A stretch of DNA of 28,138 bases from Nitrospina sp. (GTDB lineage: Bacteria; Nitrospinota; Nitrospinia; Nitrospinales; Nitrospinaceae): positions 1-28,138 of the forward strand of contig SMVS01000114.1 of NCBI GenBank assembly GCA_004357435.1. Direction: 5' to 3'. The notes under the pieces were generated by a model. The model saw only the letters and a list, made by a program, of their open reading frames with translations, was not told the origin of the DNA and searched no databases. Below, in pieces: positions 6,892 through 14,805 of this stretch (within the stretch, counting starts at the first letter, position 1; each line of letters starts with the position of its first letter). The position numbers and the translations under genes are program-made.

Positions 6892-7359
6892 ATGCCGGAC
6901 CATTTCAAAGAGGCAAAATCACGGGCCCTCCGTTTTCTCACGTATCGCGACCGCAGTGTGCAGGAAGTTAAATCACATCTGGCAAAAAAAGAATTTTCTC
7001 CTCCGATTGTAATACAAGTCCTCGAGTGGCTCGTGGATTTGAACTATCTCAACGATGAGCGGTTTGCCCAGCAATGGGGCCGGTTCCGATTGGAATCCAA
7101 AAAATGGGGGAAATACCGTCTCCAGCAGGAGCTCCTATCCAAAGGTCTGGACTCGGAATTAGTTGAAGAAACTCTGAACGGCCTTTACAATAAAGTTGAC
7201 GAGTTCGAACTGGCCTTATCCTGCGTGGCGAAAAAACTGCCCGCCCTGAAAGGTCTGGACCTTCAAAAAAAAAGACGGCGCATCGCTCAATTCCTGCAAC
7301 GCAGAGGATTCAGTACGGACGCCGTTTTTAAAGTATTGGGCCACCTGTTCCCTTATTGA
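6892..7359 (+). CDS. recX: Recombination regulator RecX
   Basis: RecX binds RecA filaments and limits their growth and activity. The 155-residue protein is of typical length and shows the family pattern of three-helix repeats: RALRFLTYRDRSVQEVKSHL, WLVDLNYLNDERFAQQW, then RFRLESKKWGKYRLQQELLSKGLD and a C-terminal repeat with RRRIAQFLQRRGFSTDAVFKVL. Its start is 11 bp after the recA stop, the classic recA-recX arrangement. It lacks a strong Shine-Dalgarno site, which suggests translation by coupling to recA and low RecX output. I am confident of the identity. Confidence 0.92.
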   Translation: MPDHFKEAKSRALRFLTYRDRSVQEVKSHLAKKEFSPPIVIQVLEWLVDLNYLNDERFAQQWGRFRLESKKWGKYRLQQELLSKGLDSELVEETLNGLYNKVDEFELALSCVAKKLPALKGLDLQKKRRRIAQFLQRRGFSTDAVFKVLGHLFPY

Positions 7360-7427
7360 TTCCAACAGGGTAATTTTCAGCGGCCCCTCGGTCCCATGCC
7401 TAATTCTGAATACAGGATGACAGATTA

Positions 7428-8222
7428 ATGACTATGTTAACCCCACTTCCCGACCCGGTGTTTGCATCCATTGGTTTTGTGTTCGGCCTTTTGGTCGGCA
7501 GTTTTGCCAATGTCTGCATCTCGCGTCTGCCCAAAAAAGAATCGGTGGTTTTCCCCGGCTCGCATTGCCCCTCATGCAATGCCGGTATCCGCGCGACGGA
7601 CAACATCCCGATCGTCAGTTACCTGATATTGAAAGGCCAGTGCCGTTCCTGTGGACAGCCTATTTCCGCTATTTATCCCGCCATCGAGATGATCACGGGT
7701 TTGCTCATGGCATCGGTCTTTTACAAATTCGGCCTGAGCTGGGAATGCCTGATCTTTGCCATAGTGGTTCCGGCCCTGGTGATCATCACCGCCATCGACA
7801 TCGAACACCAAATCATTCCCGACGTGATCACGCTTCCCGGAATCGTTTTGGGCCTCGCCGCGGGCACCTATCTCAATGGATTTTGGAACAGCCTGATCGG
7901 TTGTCTGCTGGGCGGCGGTTTGTTTCTTCTGCTGGCGGAAGTCTATTTTAAATTGCGTAACACTGTGGGCATGGGGGGAGGCGACATTAAATACATTGCC
8001 GCCGCCGGAGCGCTACTGGGTTGGATTCAGGTCCTTCTGGTGATTTTCATCGGCGCCCTGGCCGGTGCGATCTTCGGCGCCATCGGCATGTCTTTCAAAA
8101 AACTCGACTTCTTGAGCAAAATTCCGTTCGGCCCCTTCCTCGCCCTGGCCACGCTCATTTCAATATTTTTTGGCAACGATATTTTATCTCTTTACCTCAG
8201 CACCATGGGTATGGAAAGATAG
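7428..8222 (+). CDS. pilD: Type IV prepilin peptidase / leader peptidase (PilD family)
   Basis: Bitopic aspartyl protease of the inner membrane that cleaves, and in full-length forms N-methylates, type IV pilins and type II secretion pseudopilins. The 264-residue protein has the N-terminal methyltransferase-type domain with two zinc pairs (Cys47, Cys50, Cys72, Cys75). The active-site aspartates are in AIDIEHQIIPD (Asp124) and GMGGGDIKYIAAAG (Asp186). About seven to eight hydrophobic helices cover the rest. ATG 7428 has AGGA upstream, and an in-frame ATG at 7434 is also possible. No pilin or secretion genes are in the window, so its partners lie elsewhere. The following gene (8269) may be co-transcribed. 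Confidence 0.92.
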   Translation: MTMLTPLPDPVFASIGFVFGLLVGSFANVCISRLPKKESVVFPGSHCPSCNAGIRATDNIPIVSYLILKGQCRSCGQPISAIYPAIEMITGLLMASVFYKFGLSWECLIFAIVVPALVIITAIDIEHQIIPDVITLPGIVLGLAAGTYLNGFWNSLIGCLLGGGLFLLLAEVYFKLRNTVGMGGGDIKYIAAAGALLGWIQVLLVIFIGALAGAIFGAIGMSFKKLDFLSKIPFGPFLALATLISIFFGNDILSLYLSTMGMER

Positions 8223-8268
8223 GATCTCTGCCTTGCTTCTAACAAAAATAATTTAATTGGACCGGATC

Positions 8269-8781
8269 ATGAAAAATTCATCTAAAGAGATCGTCGAAGA
8301 ACATTTGGAAATTTCCACCAAACCTGGCGAGATGGCCTCTCAAATCCAAAAGCTTGTTGAAACCCTGCAAAAAAACAAAAAGGATATTCTGGCCCTGAAA
8401 GCCATGTTGTTTGCCGGAATCATTCTACTCATGGGAGGGTTTTTCTATTACAACAACACCGTTCAACAAATCCGGATGCAAGCCCTGGACGCCAACTCCC
8501 ATTTGCGCCAGAGTCAAGGCGACCTCAATACCATGGCCGTGCAAAAAGGCATCTTCCAAGAGATTCAATCCCTAAAAACAGCTGTCGACAGCCTTGCTAG
8601 AAAAAATGCCGCGGGCAATGGCAATTATGTGGAACAAGCTGTGGTGGGCATGAACAGCACCCTGACACTGCTCAGGGATGAACCCTCAAAAGTCAGGGAA
8701 CTCACCCTGCAGGTGCAACGAACCTCCCGGGAATTTTTAAAGAGTTACCAAACCCACAACATCTCAACATCGAATAAATAA
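8269..8781 (+). CDS. Unknown single-pass membrane protein with helical/coiled-coil domains
   Basis: The 170-residue protein starts at ATG 8269 (a TTG at 8257 is possible). It begins with a polar, charged region (about 1-40, including EMASQIQKLVETLQKNKKD) that looks coiled-coil. One transmembrane helix follows at about 42-60 (LALKAMLFAGIILLMGGFFY). The remaining 110 residues are Gln/Ser/Leu-rich and predicted helical, probably periplasmic (QSQGDLNTMAVQKG, SLKTAVDSLARK). The pattern resembles small scaffolding or chemoreceptor-like membrane coiled coils, but I recognise no family. It lies 46 bp after the prepilin peptidase and converges on the aldo/keto reductase with only 4 bp between the stops. 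Confidence 0.7.
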   Translation: MKNSSKEIVEEHLEISTKPGEMASQIQKLVETLQKNKKDILALKAMLFAGIILLMGGFFYYNNTVQQIRMQALDANSHLRQSQGDLNTMAVQKGIFQEIQSLKTAVDSLARKNAAGNGNYVEQAVVGMNSTLTLLRDEPSKVRELTLQVQRTSREFLKSYQTHNISTSNK

Positions 8782-8785
8782 CGGC

Positions 8786-9730
8786 TCACCGGACTGCGAA
8801 AATTTCATTCATTTCTTTCAGGTCCGTGTTCTCCAGTTTCCAGCCCACGGCTTTTAGATTTTTCTCGACCTGACTCTCGTTTTTAACACCCACCAAAGCG
8901 GTGGTGATTCCAGGTTGCTGAATCACCCAGCGGATCGCCGCTTCGGCGCACGTCTTGTCCAAGCGGGCAGCAACGGCTTTTAGCCGGTCCACTTTCGCGA
9001 TATTGTTGGCAAACGCTTCACCCGTGAACTCGCCTAAAATCCCTTTACTGCGCCAATCCGCAAACCGGGTGTCTTTGTCATACTTGCCGGTCAACACGCC
9101 CGACGCCAGCGGACTGTAAGCAATGATACCGATATTGTTTTTCATGCAGAACGGAACGGATTCATTTTCTATGGTTCGCTGAAGCAGACTGTATTCCGGT
9201 TGCAGGGAAACCAGGGTTCCCGCCGGCAAGCACTCTTGCATTTGTGCGACGGAATAATTGCTGACCCCGAAGTATCGGATTTTTCCCTGGCTCTGAAGCG
9301 CCAGCAAGGCTTCCATGGTTTCCGCCTGCGCCGTGTTGACGTCCGGCCAATGAACCTGATACAAATCAATATAATCGGTGTCCAGCCGTTGCAAGCTCCG
9401 CTCAACTTCTTTAAAAATGGACTCCTTGCCGGCATTTTTTTTGATCGACCCCAACGCTTCTTTTTCCCACACCAACCCACATTTCGTAGCCAGGATCACT
9501 TTATCCCGAACCGATTTCAAGGCTTGCCCCACCAGTTTCTCGGAATGACCAAACCCATAAACCGGCGCCGTATCGAAAAAATTGACACCCAGATCGTAGG
9601 CCTTGCGCAGGGATTTTAAGGAAACTTCCTTGCCTTCAGTGGACCAAAATGGAGCGCCGCCAATTCCCCACGCCCCATACCCAAAGACGGACACCTTCAG
9701 GTCGCTCGAACCTAATTTTCTATATTCCAT
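8786..9730 (-). CDS. Aldo/keto reductase
   Basis: NAD(P)H-dependent oxidoreductase of the AKR superfamily; the physiological carbonyl substrate cannot be told. The preferred start is ATG 9730 (314 residues), with AAGGA about 8 nt upstream. An open frame from 9784 adds 18 unlikely residues. The (beta/alpha)8 barrel shows the catalytic tetrad: Asp53 and Tyr58 in FFDTAPVYGFGHSE, Lys83 in ILATKCG and His127 in YIDLYQVHWPD. Further family marks are YFGVSNYS, IGIIAYSPLASGVLTGKY and GVKNESQVEKNL near the C-terminus. It resembles the YajO/Tas-like general stress AKRs. It is divergent from the ABC exporter across a 100-bp region carrying an inverted repeat. Confidence 0.9.
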   Translation of the reverse strand: MEYRKLGSSDLKVSVFGYGAWGIGGAPFWSTEGKEVSLKSLRKAYDLGVNFFDTAPVYGFGHSEKLVGQALKSVRDKVILATKCGLVWEKEALGSIKKNAGKESIFKEVERSLQRLDTDYIDLYQVHWPDVNTAQAETMEALLALQSQGKIRYFGVSNYSVAQMQECLPAGTLVSLQPEYSLLQRTIENESVPFCMKNNIGIIAYSPLASGVLTGKYDKDTRFADWRSKGILGEFTGEAFANNIAKVDRLKAVAARLDKTCAEAAIRWVIQQPGITTALVGVKNESQVEKNLKAVGWKLENTDLKEMNEIFAVR

Positions 9731-9795
9731 ATACCGTTCCTTCCCGATTTGATTTAAACTGATGGGTGAGTGGAACGATAACATTTTACACTCCC

Positions 9796-9826
9796 CGGTG
9801 AAATCAAAAATCGCCAGATTTCACCG
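9796..9826. promoter_or_regulatory. Perfect inverted repeat, 10-bp arms, in divergent intergenic region
   Basis: CGGTGAAATC (9796-9805) and GATTTCACCG (9817-9826) are exact reverse complements separated by 11 bp. The repeat ends 6 bp before the ATG of the ABC exporter and lies about 65 bp upstream of the aldo/keto reductase start. It could be a dimeric repressor operator controlling both genes. As RNA it would form a 10-bp hairpin overlying the exporter's ribosome binding region, where no good Shine-Dalgarno site is visible. Confidence 0.6.
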
Positions 9827-9832
9827 TCAACC

Positions 9833-11578
9833 ATGAGCGAGAAATTTAAGAATATGAAATCGTTACTTCGGGTTTTGAGTTACATGAAACCCTATAAATA
9901 CCAGGTGGTTTTGACACTGGGTTTCGCGATCCTCACCACCCTGCTCGACTTGGTTCCGCCCTGGTTGATCAAATTAATTGTCGACGATCTCGTTGAGGGA
10001 ACCCAGGGGAACGCTCTCTATTGGGTCGTTCTGACGCTGGTCCTGGCTTACCTGGGAAGAAACTATTCCAACTACAAGCGGATTCTGATCAACAACACCC
10101 TCGAACAGAAAGTGGTGTTCGACATTCGCTCGCATGTTTACCGGTCTTTGCAAGCATTGTCTTTGAACTATTTTGAAAACCGGTCGACCGGCGAGATCAT
10201 GTCCCGTGTCAACGACGACGTCACCCACGTCGAACGAATTTTTGTGGACGGAGTGGAGCAGATGGTCACGGCAGTTCTGACCCTGGCCGGGATCATGGCG
10301 ATTCTGTTCTGGCTCCATTGGAAACTGGCGTTGGCGTCGTTGATCCCGATTCCTTTTCTAATCATGGGGGCCTGGCGATACACCCATCGCGCCCATGACT
10401 TGTACCATCAGGTGCGGGAGCGTGCCGCCAAAATGAACGGTATTTTGCAGGACACTCTGTCCGGCATCAAGGAGACTCTCGCCTTCAACCGGCAACTGCA
10501 CGAGATCAGCCGGTTTGAAAAACGAAGCGACGACTATTGCCGGGGCACTCTGGCCGTGATGCGCCTGTGGGCGGTTTATTCACCCTCCATGATGTTCATG
10601 GGTTCACTGGGCACCACCGTTATCATCCTCTATGGCATCGGGCTGGTGCGTGCCGATGAAATCTCGGTGGGCACCCTGGTGGCTTTCATCGGTTACCTCG
10701 CTTTATTTTACACTCCCATCAATCAGCTCCATTCTCTAAACCACATGCTCCAACACGCCCTGGCTTCCGGCGAACGGTTGTTTGAAATTATCGACGCGCC
10801 CCCTGACGTGAAAGAAGATCCGGAACCCATCCTGCCCACCACCAATGTGCAGGGACGCATCGAGTTCGATCGAGTCTCTTTTTCCTACGTCAAACCCAAG
10901 CAGGTGATCAACGGAATTTCATTTGACATCGAAGCTGGAGAAAAAATTGCGCTCGTGGGGCACACCGGGAGCGGCAAATCCACCCTCATCAAACTGCTCA
11001 TGCGCTTTTACGATGTCGACGCAGGAGACATCAGGATCGACGGGCACTCGCTGAGAAAACTGTCCTTGTCCTATTTACGCGAGCAGATCGGACTGGTCTC
11101 ACAGGAGCCATTTTTATTCAACGGTACGGTGGTAGAAAATATTCGTTACGGCAACCTGAATGCGTCCCAGGAGCAAATCGAACAGGCGGCGAAGGCCGCC
11201 AACGCGGAAGATTTTATTGTAAATTTATCGGAGGGTTATGAAACGTTAATCGGAGAACGCGGCGTGAAACTGTCGGGAGGGGAAAGGCACCGTCTGGCCA
11301 TCGCCCGGGTCTTTCTCAAGGACCCGCCTATTCTGATACTGGACGAGGCCACCGCCTCGGTGGACACCGCGACCGAATTTAAAATCAAGGAAGCCCTGCG
11401 CAAATTGATGGCCTACCGGACGACCTTGATCGTCGCCCATCGCCTCTCGACACTGGAAGACGCGGACCGGGTGTTGGTTTTAAAGGATGGTAATTTGGTG
11501 GAAATCGGAACGCACGAGGAATTGATTCAGTCCGGCCCCGTTTATTCCAACTTATTTCGCTCCCAACTGCACTTGTAG
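9833..11578 (+). CDS. MsbA-like ABC exporter (fused membrane and ATPase domains)
   Basis: Homodimeric inner-membrane exporter. Relatives flip lipid A core, lipids or drugs. The 581-residue protein has an N-terminal six-helix domain (about 20-310; LTLGFAILTTLLDLVPPWLIK, ENRSTGEIMSRVNDDV, LSGIKETLAFNRQ). The nucleotide-binding domain from about 340 has Walker A GHTGSGKST (near 376), Q-loop SQEPFLFNGTV, signature LSGGERHRLAIAR (near 480), Walker B ILILDEATASVD and the H-loop VAHRLST. Length and layout match MsbA and related lipid or multidrug exporters. A lipid A role is plausible in a diderm, but the nearest neighbours do not prove it. It converges on accA with 22 bp between stops. A second in-frame ATG lies at 9854. 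Confidence 0.9.
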   Translation: MSEKFKNMKSLLRVLSYMKPYKYQVVLTLGFAILTTLLDLVPPWLIKLIVDDLVEGTQGNALYWVVLTLVLAYLGRNYSNYKRILINNTLEQKVVFDIRSHVYRSLQALSLNYFENRSTGEIMSRVNDDVTHVERIFVDGVEQMVTAVLTLAGIMAILFWLHWKLALASLIPIPFLIMGAWRYTHRAHDLYHQVRERAAKMNGILQDTLSGIKETLAFNRQLHEISRFEKRSDDYCRGTLAVMRLWAVYSPSMMFMGSLGTTVIILYGIGLVRADEISVGTLVAFIGYLALFYTPINQLHSLNHMLQHALASGERLFEIIDAPPDVKEDPEPILPTTNVQGRIEFDRVSFSYVKPKQVINGISFDIEAGEKIALVGHTGSGKSTLIKLLMRFYDVDAGDIRIDGHSLRKLSLSYLREQIGLVSQEPFLFNGTVVENIRYGNLNASQEQIEQAAKAANAEDFIVNLSEGYETLIGERGVKLSGGERHRLAIARVFLKDPPILILDEATASVDTATEFKIKEALRKLMAYRTTLIVAHRLSTLEDADRVLVLKDGNLVEIGTHEELIQSGPVYSNLFRSQLHL

Positions 11579-11600
11579 TTTTCTGGACTTGATGGAAGAG

Positions 11601-12560
11601 TCATTCGTCTTCTGTCTGGAACACTCCCATATTTCGGAATTTTTCCTGACGGTGCCGGGCCAGCTGTTCGGGGCTCGAATCCGACAAGGCCTGCAGGGAA
11701 AGCCGCAAAGCCTTTTTAAGAAGTATGGCCGCGCGTTTGGGATGACGGTGCGCCCCACCGAGCGGTTCTTTCACAATTAGGTCGATCACATTCAATTTGA
11801 TCAGTTCCTGTGAAGTCAGGCACAATGAATTGGCCGCCTGTTTCACCTTTTCCTTATCGTCCCAAAGAATGGACGCGCAGCCCTCGGGAGAAATGACCGA
11901 ATAGACGGCATGCTCGAGCATCAGCACACGGTTGGCGACCCCGATCGCCAAGGCTCCGCCACTTCCCCCTTCACCAATCACCACACTGATCACCGGAACT
12001 TTCAGGGTGGACATACCATAAATATTTTGCGCAATGGCTTCCGACTGGCCGTTCTCTTCCGCATCAATTCCAGGATACGCGCCGGGAGTGTCGATGAAGG
12101 TGATAATGGGAAAATTAAATTTTTCCGCGAGTTTCATCAAACGGAGCGCTTTACGGTATCCGGCCGGTTGCGGCATTCCAAAATTTCTAAAAATCTTTTC
12201 TTCCGGCGCTTTGCCCTTTTCATGGCCTATCACCATCACCGTTTGATCGTCAAATTTAGCGAACCCGCTGACGATCGAAGCGCCCAATCCGCCATGCCGG
12301 TCCCCCTGCAGTTCGTTGAAACAGGTGAAGATCAGCTGAATATAATCGAGGGTGTGAGGCCGGTCGGGGTGCCGCGCCACCTGGGTTTTTTGCCAACCGT
12401 TCAGGCCGTGGAAAATATCCCGTTTCATGTGACGCAATTTCTTTTTGAGCTTGTGGATCTCGTGGGTGATATCGCCCACGCTATCGTACATGTGCGTCAG
12501 GGAATCCAACTCGCGGATCTGGTTTTCCACGGCGAATATGTCACGTTCAAAATCGAGAAT
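11601..12560 (-). CDS. accA: Acetyl-CoA carboxylase carboxyltransferase subunit alpha, apparent ATT start
   Basis: Alpha subunit of the carboxyltransferase that, with AccD, moves CO2 from biotinyl-AccB to acetyl-CoA, giving malonyl-CoA for fatty acid synthesis. Family marks are ELQGDRHGGLG, MVIGHEKGK, FRNFGMPQPAGYRKALRLM, FIDTPGAYPG, IGEGGSGGALAIG and YSVISPEGCASILW. The first standard start in frame is GTG 12530, which has no binding site and would cut into the conserved N-terminal helix. The frame continues upstream as ILDFERDIFAVENQIREL, matching the LDFE...I..LE..I segment that begins AccA proteins. AAGGAGG sits 6 nt before an ATT at 12558-12560. Starting there gives 319 residues, the E. 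coli length. The gene follows an LRR gene by about 70 bp. Confidence 0.9.
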   Translation of the reverse strand: MLDFERDIFAVENQIRELDSLTHMYDSVGDITHEIHKLKKKLRHMKRDIFHGLNGWQKTQVARHPDRPHTLDYIQLIFTCFNELQGDRHGGLGASIVSGFAKFDDQTVMVIGHEKGKAPEEKIFRNFGMPQPAGYRKALRLMKLAEKFNFPIITFIDTPGAYPGIDAEENGQSEAIAQNIYGMSTLKVPVISVVIGEGGSGGALAIGVANRVLMLEHAVYSVISPEGCASILWDDKEKVKQAANSLCLTSQELIKLNVIDLIVKEPLGGAHRHPKRAAILLKKALRLSLQALSDSSPEQLARHRQEKFRNMGVFQTEDE

Positions 12561-12628
12561 TTTCGGCCTCCTTCCAATGTTTTAAATGGCCCGCGGCAAA
12601 CTGGGAATCCGTTCCAGCGGGTAGCCGA

Positions 12629-13693
12629 TCAATAAAATCCAAAAATGGGGTAAATCAAATTTTTCAAAGCCGCCGATTCACTCAGGGCCTGGGCGCCTTC
12701 AGAACCGATTCGATTCTGCCCCAACCGCAGGGACTCCAGTTGGGTCAGCGTTTGTGTCTCGGCCAGGGCCAAGGCTCCGTCATTGCCAATGACATTGTAA
12801 TTCAAATCCAGATGTTTAAGCCCTCTCAACATTTTAGACTGCGCCAGGGCAACGGCTCCCCGGTCCGTAATATGATTTCCCGCCAACTTGAGGGAAGTCA
12901 GATTTTTTAACTTCGAAGATTGGGCCAGAGCGATGATAGCTTCATCACTGAGATTGTTGTGGCTCAAATCCCATTCCTGAATCCCATCAATATAAGGGGA
13001 CTCCAGCAGGGTGAGCAACCCCAAATCACCGATGTAGCTGTTGCCCAGGTCTTCCAAGGCGCCCGTTTGGCTCCACAACTGAATTTTATGGCGAAACCTG
13101 AATTTTTGCCAGGCCAAATTGCCCGCTTTGCCCAGCTTGTTATAGGCCAACTGCAAACGGGAGAGCCGATTCAATTTTTTGGAATGGGTGAGGACTTGGA
13201 CTCCCTCATCTCCGATGAAGTTATAATTCAGGTTCAATTCCAGAATATTCTTGAGCGTGTCCGACTCCGCCAGCGCCTTCGCACCCTCGTCCCCGATTCT
13301 ATTGTGGTAGAGATTCAGCACCTCCAGCTGTGTCAGGATTTTCGATTCGGCGAGATAACGGGCACCGCGGTCCGTCACCTGATTGTTTTCTATATACAAC
13401 TCTTTCAGCCCACGGAGATTTTCTGATTGGGCAATGGCCCGCACACCCGCATCTCCCACCCCCCCCTTATAAATCTTCAACGTGGTGATGCTTTTCAGAA
13501 GCGGCAACGCCGCCAACCGCTCCGCTCCTTCATCCCCGATCAGCTTCTCATTCAGTTTCAGAGATTGATTGTTTCTTCGCAACTTTTTTTCTATATAACT
13601 TTCAAGTTGATCTGGAGACAGGGGCATAGACGCCGCCAGTGAGCCCACAAAAATAAAAGGCATAACGTAGCCCATCCATTTGAAGATTTGCAT
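12629..13693 (-). CDS. Exported leucine-rich-repeat protein
   Basis: The 354-residue protein has a signal peptide (MQIFKWMGYVMPFIFVGSLAAS, cleavage near 21). A short helical region follows, then about ten ribonuclease-inhibitor-type leucine-rich repeats of about 28 residues with the pattern L..L.L..N.I.D.GA.ALA.S. The array is less regular at about 190-235. A two-repeat module beginning LRGLK, then LTQLE, then LKN occurs at 93-150 and again at 289-346, pointing to internal duplication. LRR surfaces normally bind proteins, and the predicted location is periplasmic or outside. It sits between lpxD and accA on the same strand, so it is probably co-transcribed with envelope lipid genes. I cannot assign a partner. 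Confidence 0.85.
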   Translation of the reverse strand: MQIFKWMGYVMPFIFVGSLAASMPLSPDQLESYIEKKLRRNNQSLKLNEKLIGDEGAERLAALPLLKSITTLKIYKGGVGDAGVRAIAQSENLRGLKELYIENNQVTDRGARYLAESKILTQLEVLNLYHNRIGDEGAKALAESDTLKNILELNLNYNFIGDEGVQVLTHSKKLNRLSRLQLAYNKLGKAGNLAWQKFRFRHKIQLWSQTGALEDLGNSYIGDLGLLTLLESPYIDGIQEWDLSHNNLSDEAIIALAQSSKLKNLTSLKLAGNHITDRGAVALAQSKMLRGLKHLDLNYNVIGNDGALALAETQTLTQLESLRLGQNRIGSEGAQALSESAALKNLIYPIFGFY

Positions 13694-13763
13694 AGGGATT
13701 ACTTTTGAATTCGAGTTGAGTTTGGAAACCCTTGGGGTATTGAATCTATTTTATCAGGAGGCT

Positions 13764-14780
13764 TCACTGGTTTTCAATGGCCTTGAGGCGTTTTTCCAGC
13801 GCCCGGATTTTGCGTGACAATTCAGGAAGTTTGGAGAAAACGGAAACGGACTTTTTCCAGGGAATCGCCGGGGCCGCGGGGGAACCGCCATACATCCCAG
13901 GCTTGTCCAGGCTTTTATGCACTCCCGATTGCGCCGCCAGAATGATCTGGTCTCCCAGAGTCACATGATCCGCGACACCCACCTGGCCCGCCAGAATGAC
14001 GTGATGCCCCAATTTACAACTACCGGCCACGCCCACTTGCGCCACCAGCAGGGAGTGTTCCCCGATCTCACAATTGTGCGCGACCTGCACCAGGTTGTCG
14101 ATTTTAACCCCCGTCTTCACCACGGTTTCCCCAAAAGCGGCCCGGTCAATGCAGGAGTTGGATCCCACTTCGACATCGTCTTCGATCACCACGCGGCCCA
14201 CCTGATTGATCTTAACATGGCGACCTTGCTCATCCGGAATGTATCCAAAACCATCCACGCCGATCACCACGCCGGCATGCAGGATCACCCGGTTGCCAAT
14301 CACGGTGTCATGGTACAAGGTCACATTGGCATGTAGGGTCACCTGATTTCCGATCTGGCATCCGTCATACACCACGGTTCCAGGGTGCAGGACCGTGTCG
14401 TCCCCCACCCGGACGTTTTTCCCCAAATACACAAAAGGCGAGAGGGTGACGTTTTTCCCCAGGGTCACATTTTCTAAAACTACCGCCTCGGGAGAAATGC
14501 CCGGCTCGAGGCGGAGATTGGGACGAATTATCGCCAGGATTTTTGCAAATGCCAGAGGCGGGTTGGGGTGGATCACCTGCGCCATGTCCAATTCCAGAGG
14601 AGCGCTCACAATCACTGCGGAGGCTTTACTGGTTTCCAATTTAGTTTGAAGTTTTTTATCCGTTAAATAAGTGATGTCCCCCGCCTGGGCGAACTCGATT
14701 CCGTTGACCCCGGAGATTTCCTGAGCCGCGTCGCCCTGTATGGTTCCGCCAACACGGGCAACAATTTCTTGCAATTTCAT
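13764..14780 (-). CDS. lpxD: UDP-3-O-acylglucosamine N-acyltransferase LpxD
   Basis: Adds the N-linked 3-hydroxyacyl chain to UDP-3-O-acyl-glucosamine in the third step of lipid A synthesis, as a cytoplasmic trimer. The 338-residue protein is of usual length. The N-terminal uridine-binding domain (VARVGGTIQGDAAQEISGVNGIEFAQAGDITYL) is followed by a left-handed beta helix of hexapeptide repeats (VVLENVTLGKNVTLSPFVYLG). It contains the conserved segments FGETVVKTGVKIDNLVQVAHNCEIG, with the catalytic-type His in QVAHN, and VGVAGSCKLGHHVILAGQVGV. The C-terminus is a helix (LSRKIRALEKRLKAIE). GAGGTG precedes ATG 14780. lolD lies 25 bp upstream and an LRR gene 70 bp downstream. No lpxA or fabZ is adjacent, unlike the enteric cluster. 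Confidence 0.95.
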   Translation of the reverse strand: MKLQEIVARVGGTIQGDAAQEISGVNGIEFAQAGDITYLTDKKLQTKLETSKASAVIVSAPLELDMAQVIHPNPPLAFAKILAIIRPNLRLEPGISPEAVVLENVTLGKNVTLSPFVYLGKNVRVGDDTVLHPGTVVYDGCQIGNQVTLHANVTLYHDTVIGNRVILHAGVVIGVDGFGYIPDEQGRHVKINQVGRVVIEDDVEVGSNSCIDRAAFGETVVKTGVKIDNLVQVAHNCEIGEHSLLVAQVGVAGSCKLGHHVILAGQVGVADHVTLGDQIILAAQSGVHKSLDKPGMYGGSPAAPAIPWKKSVSVFSKLPELSRKIRALEKRLKAIENQ

Positions 14781-14805
14781 GACACCTCTTTTTTGGAATT
14801 TGGTT

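Noticed and set aside
11579..11600. Bidirectional terminator between the ABC exporter and accA
   Set aside because: The 22-bp convergent gap shows no stem-loop or U tract.
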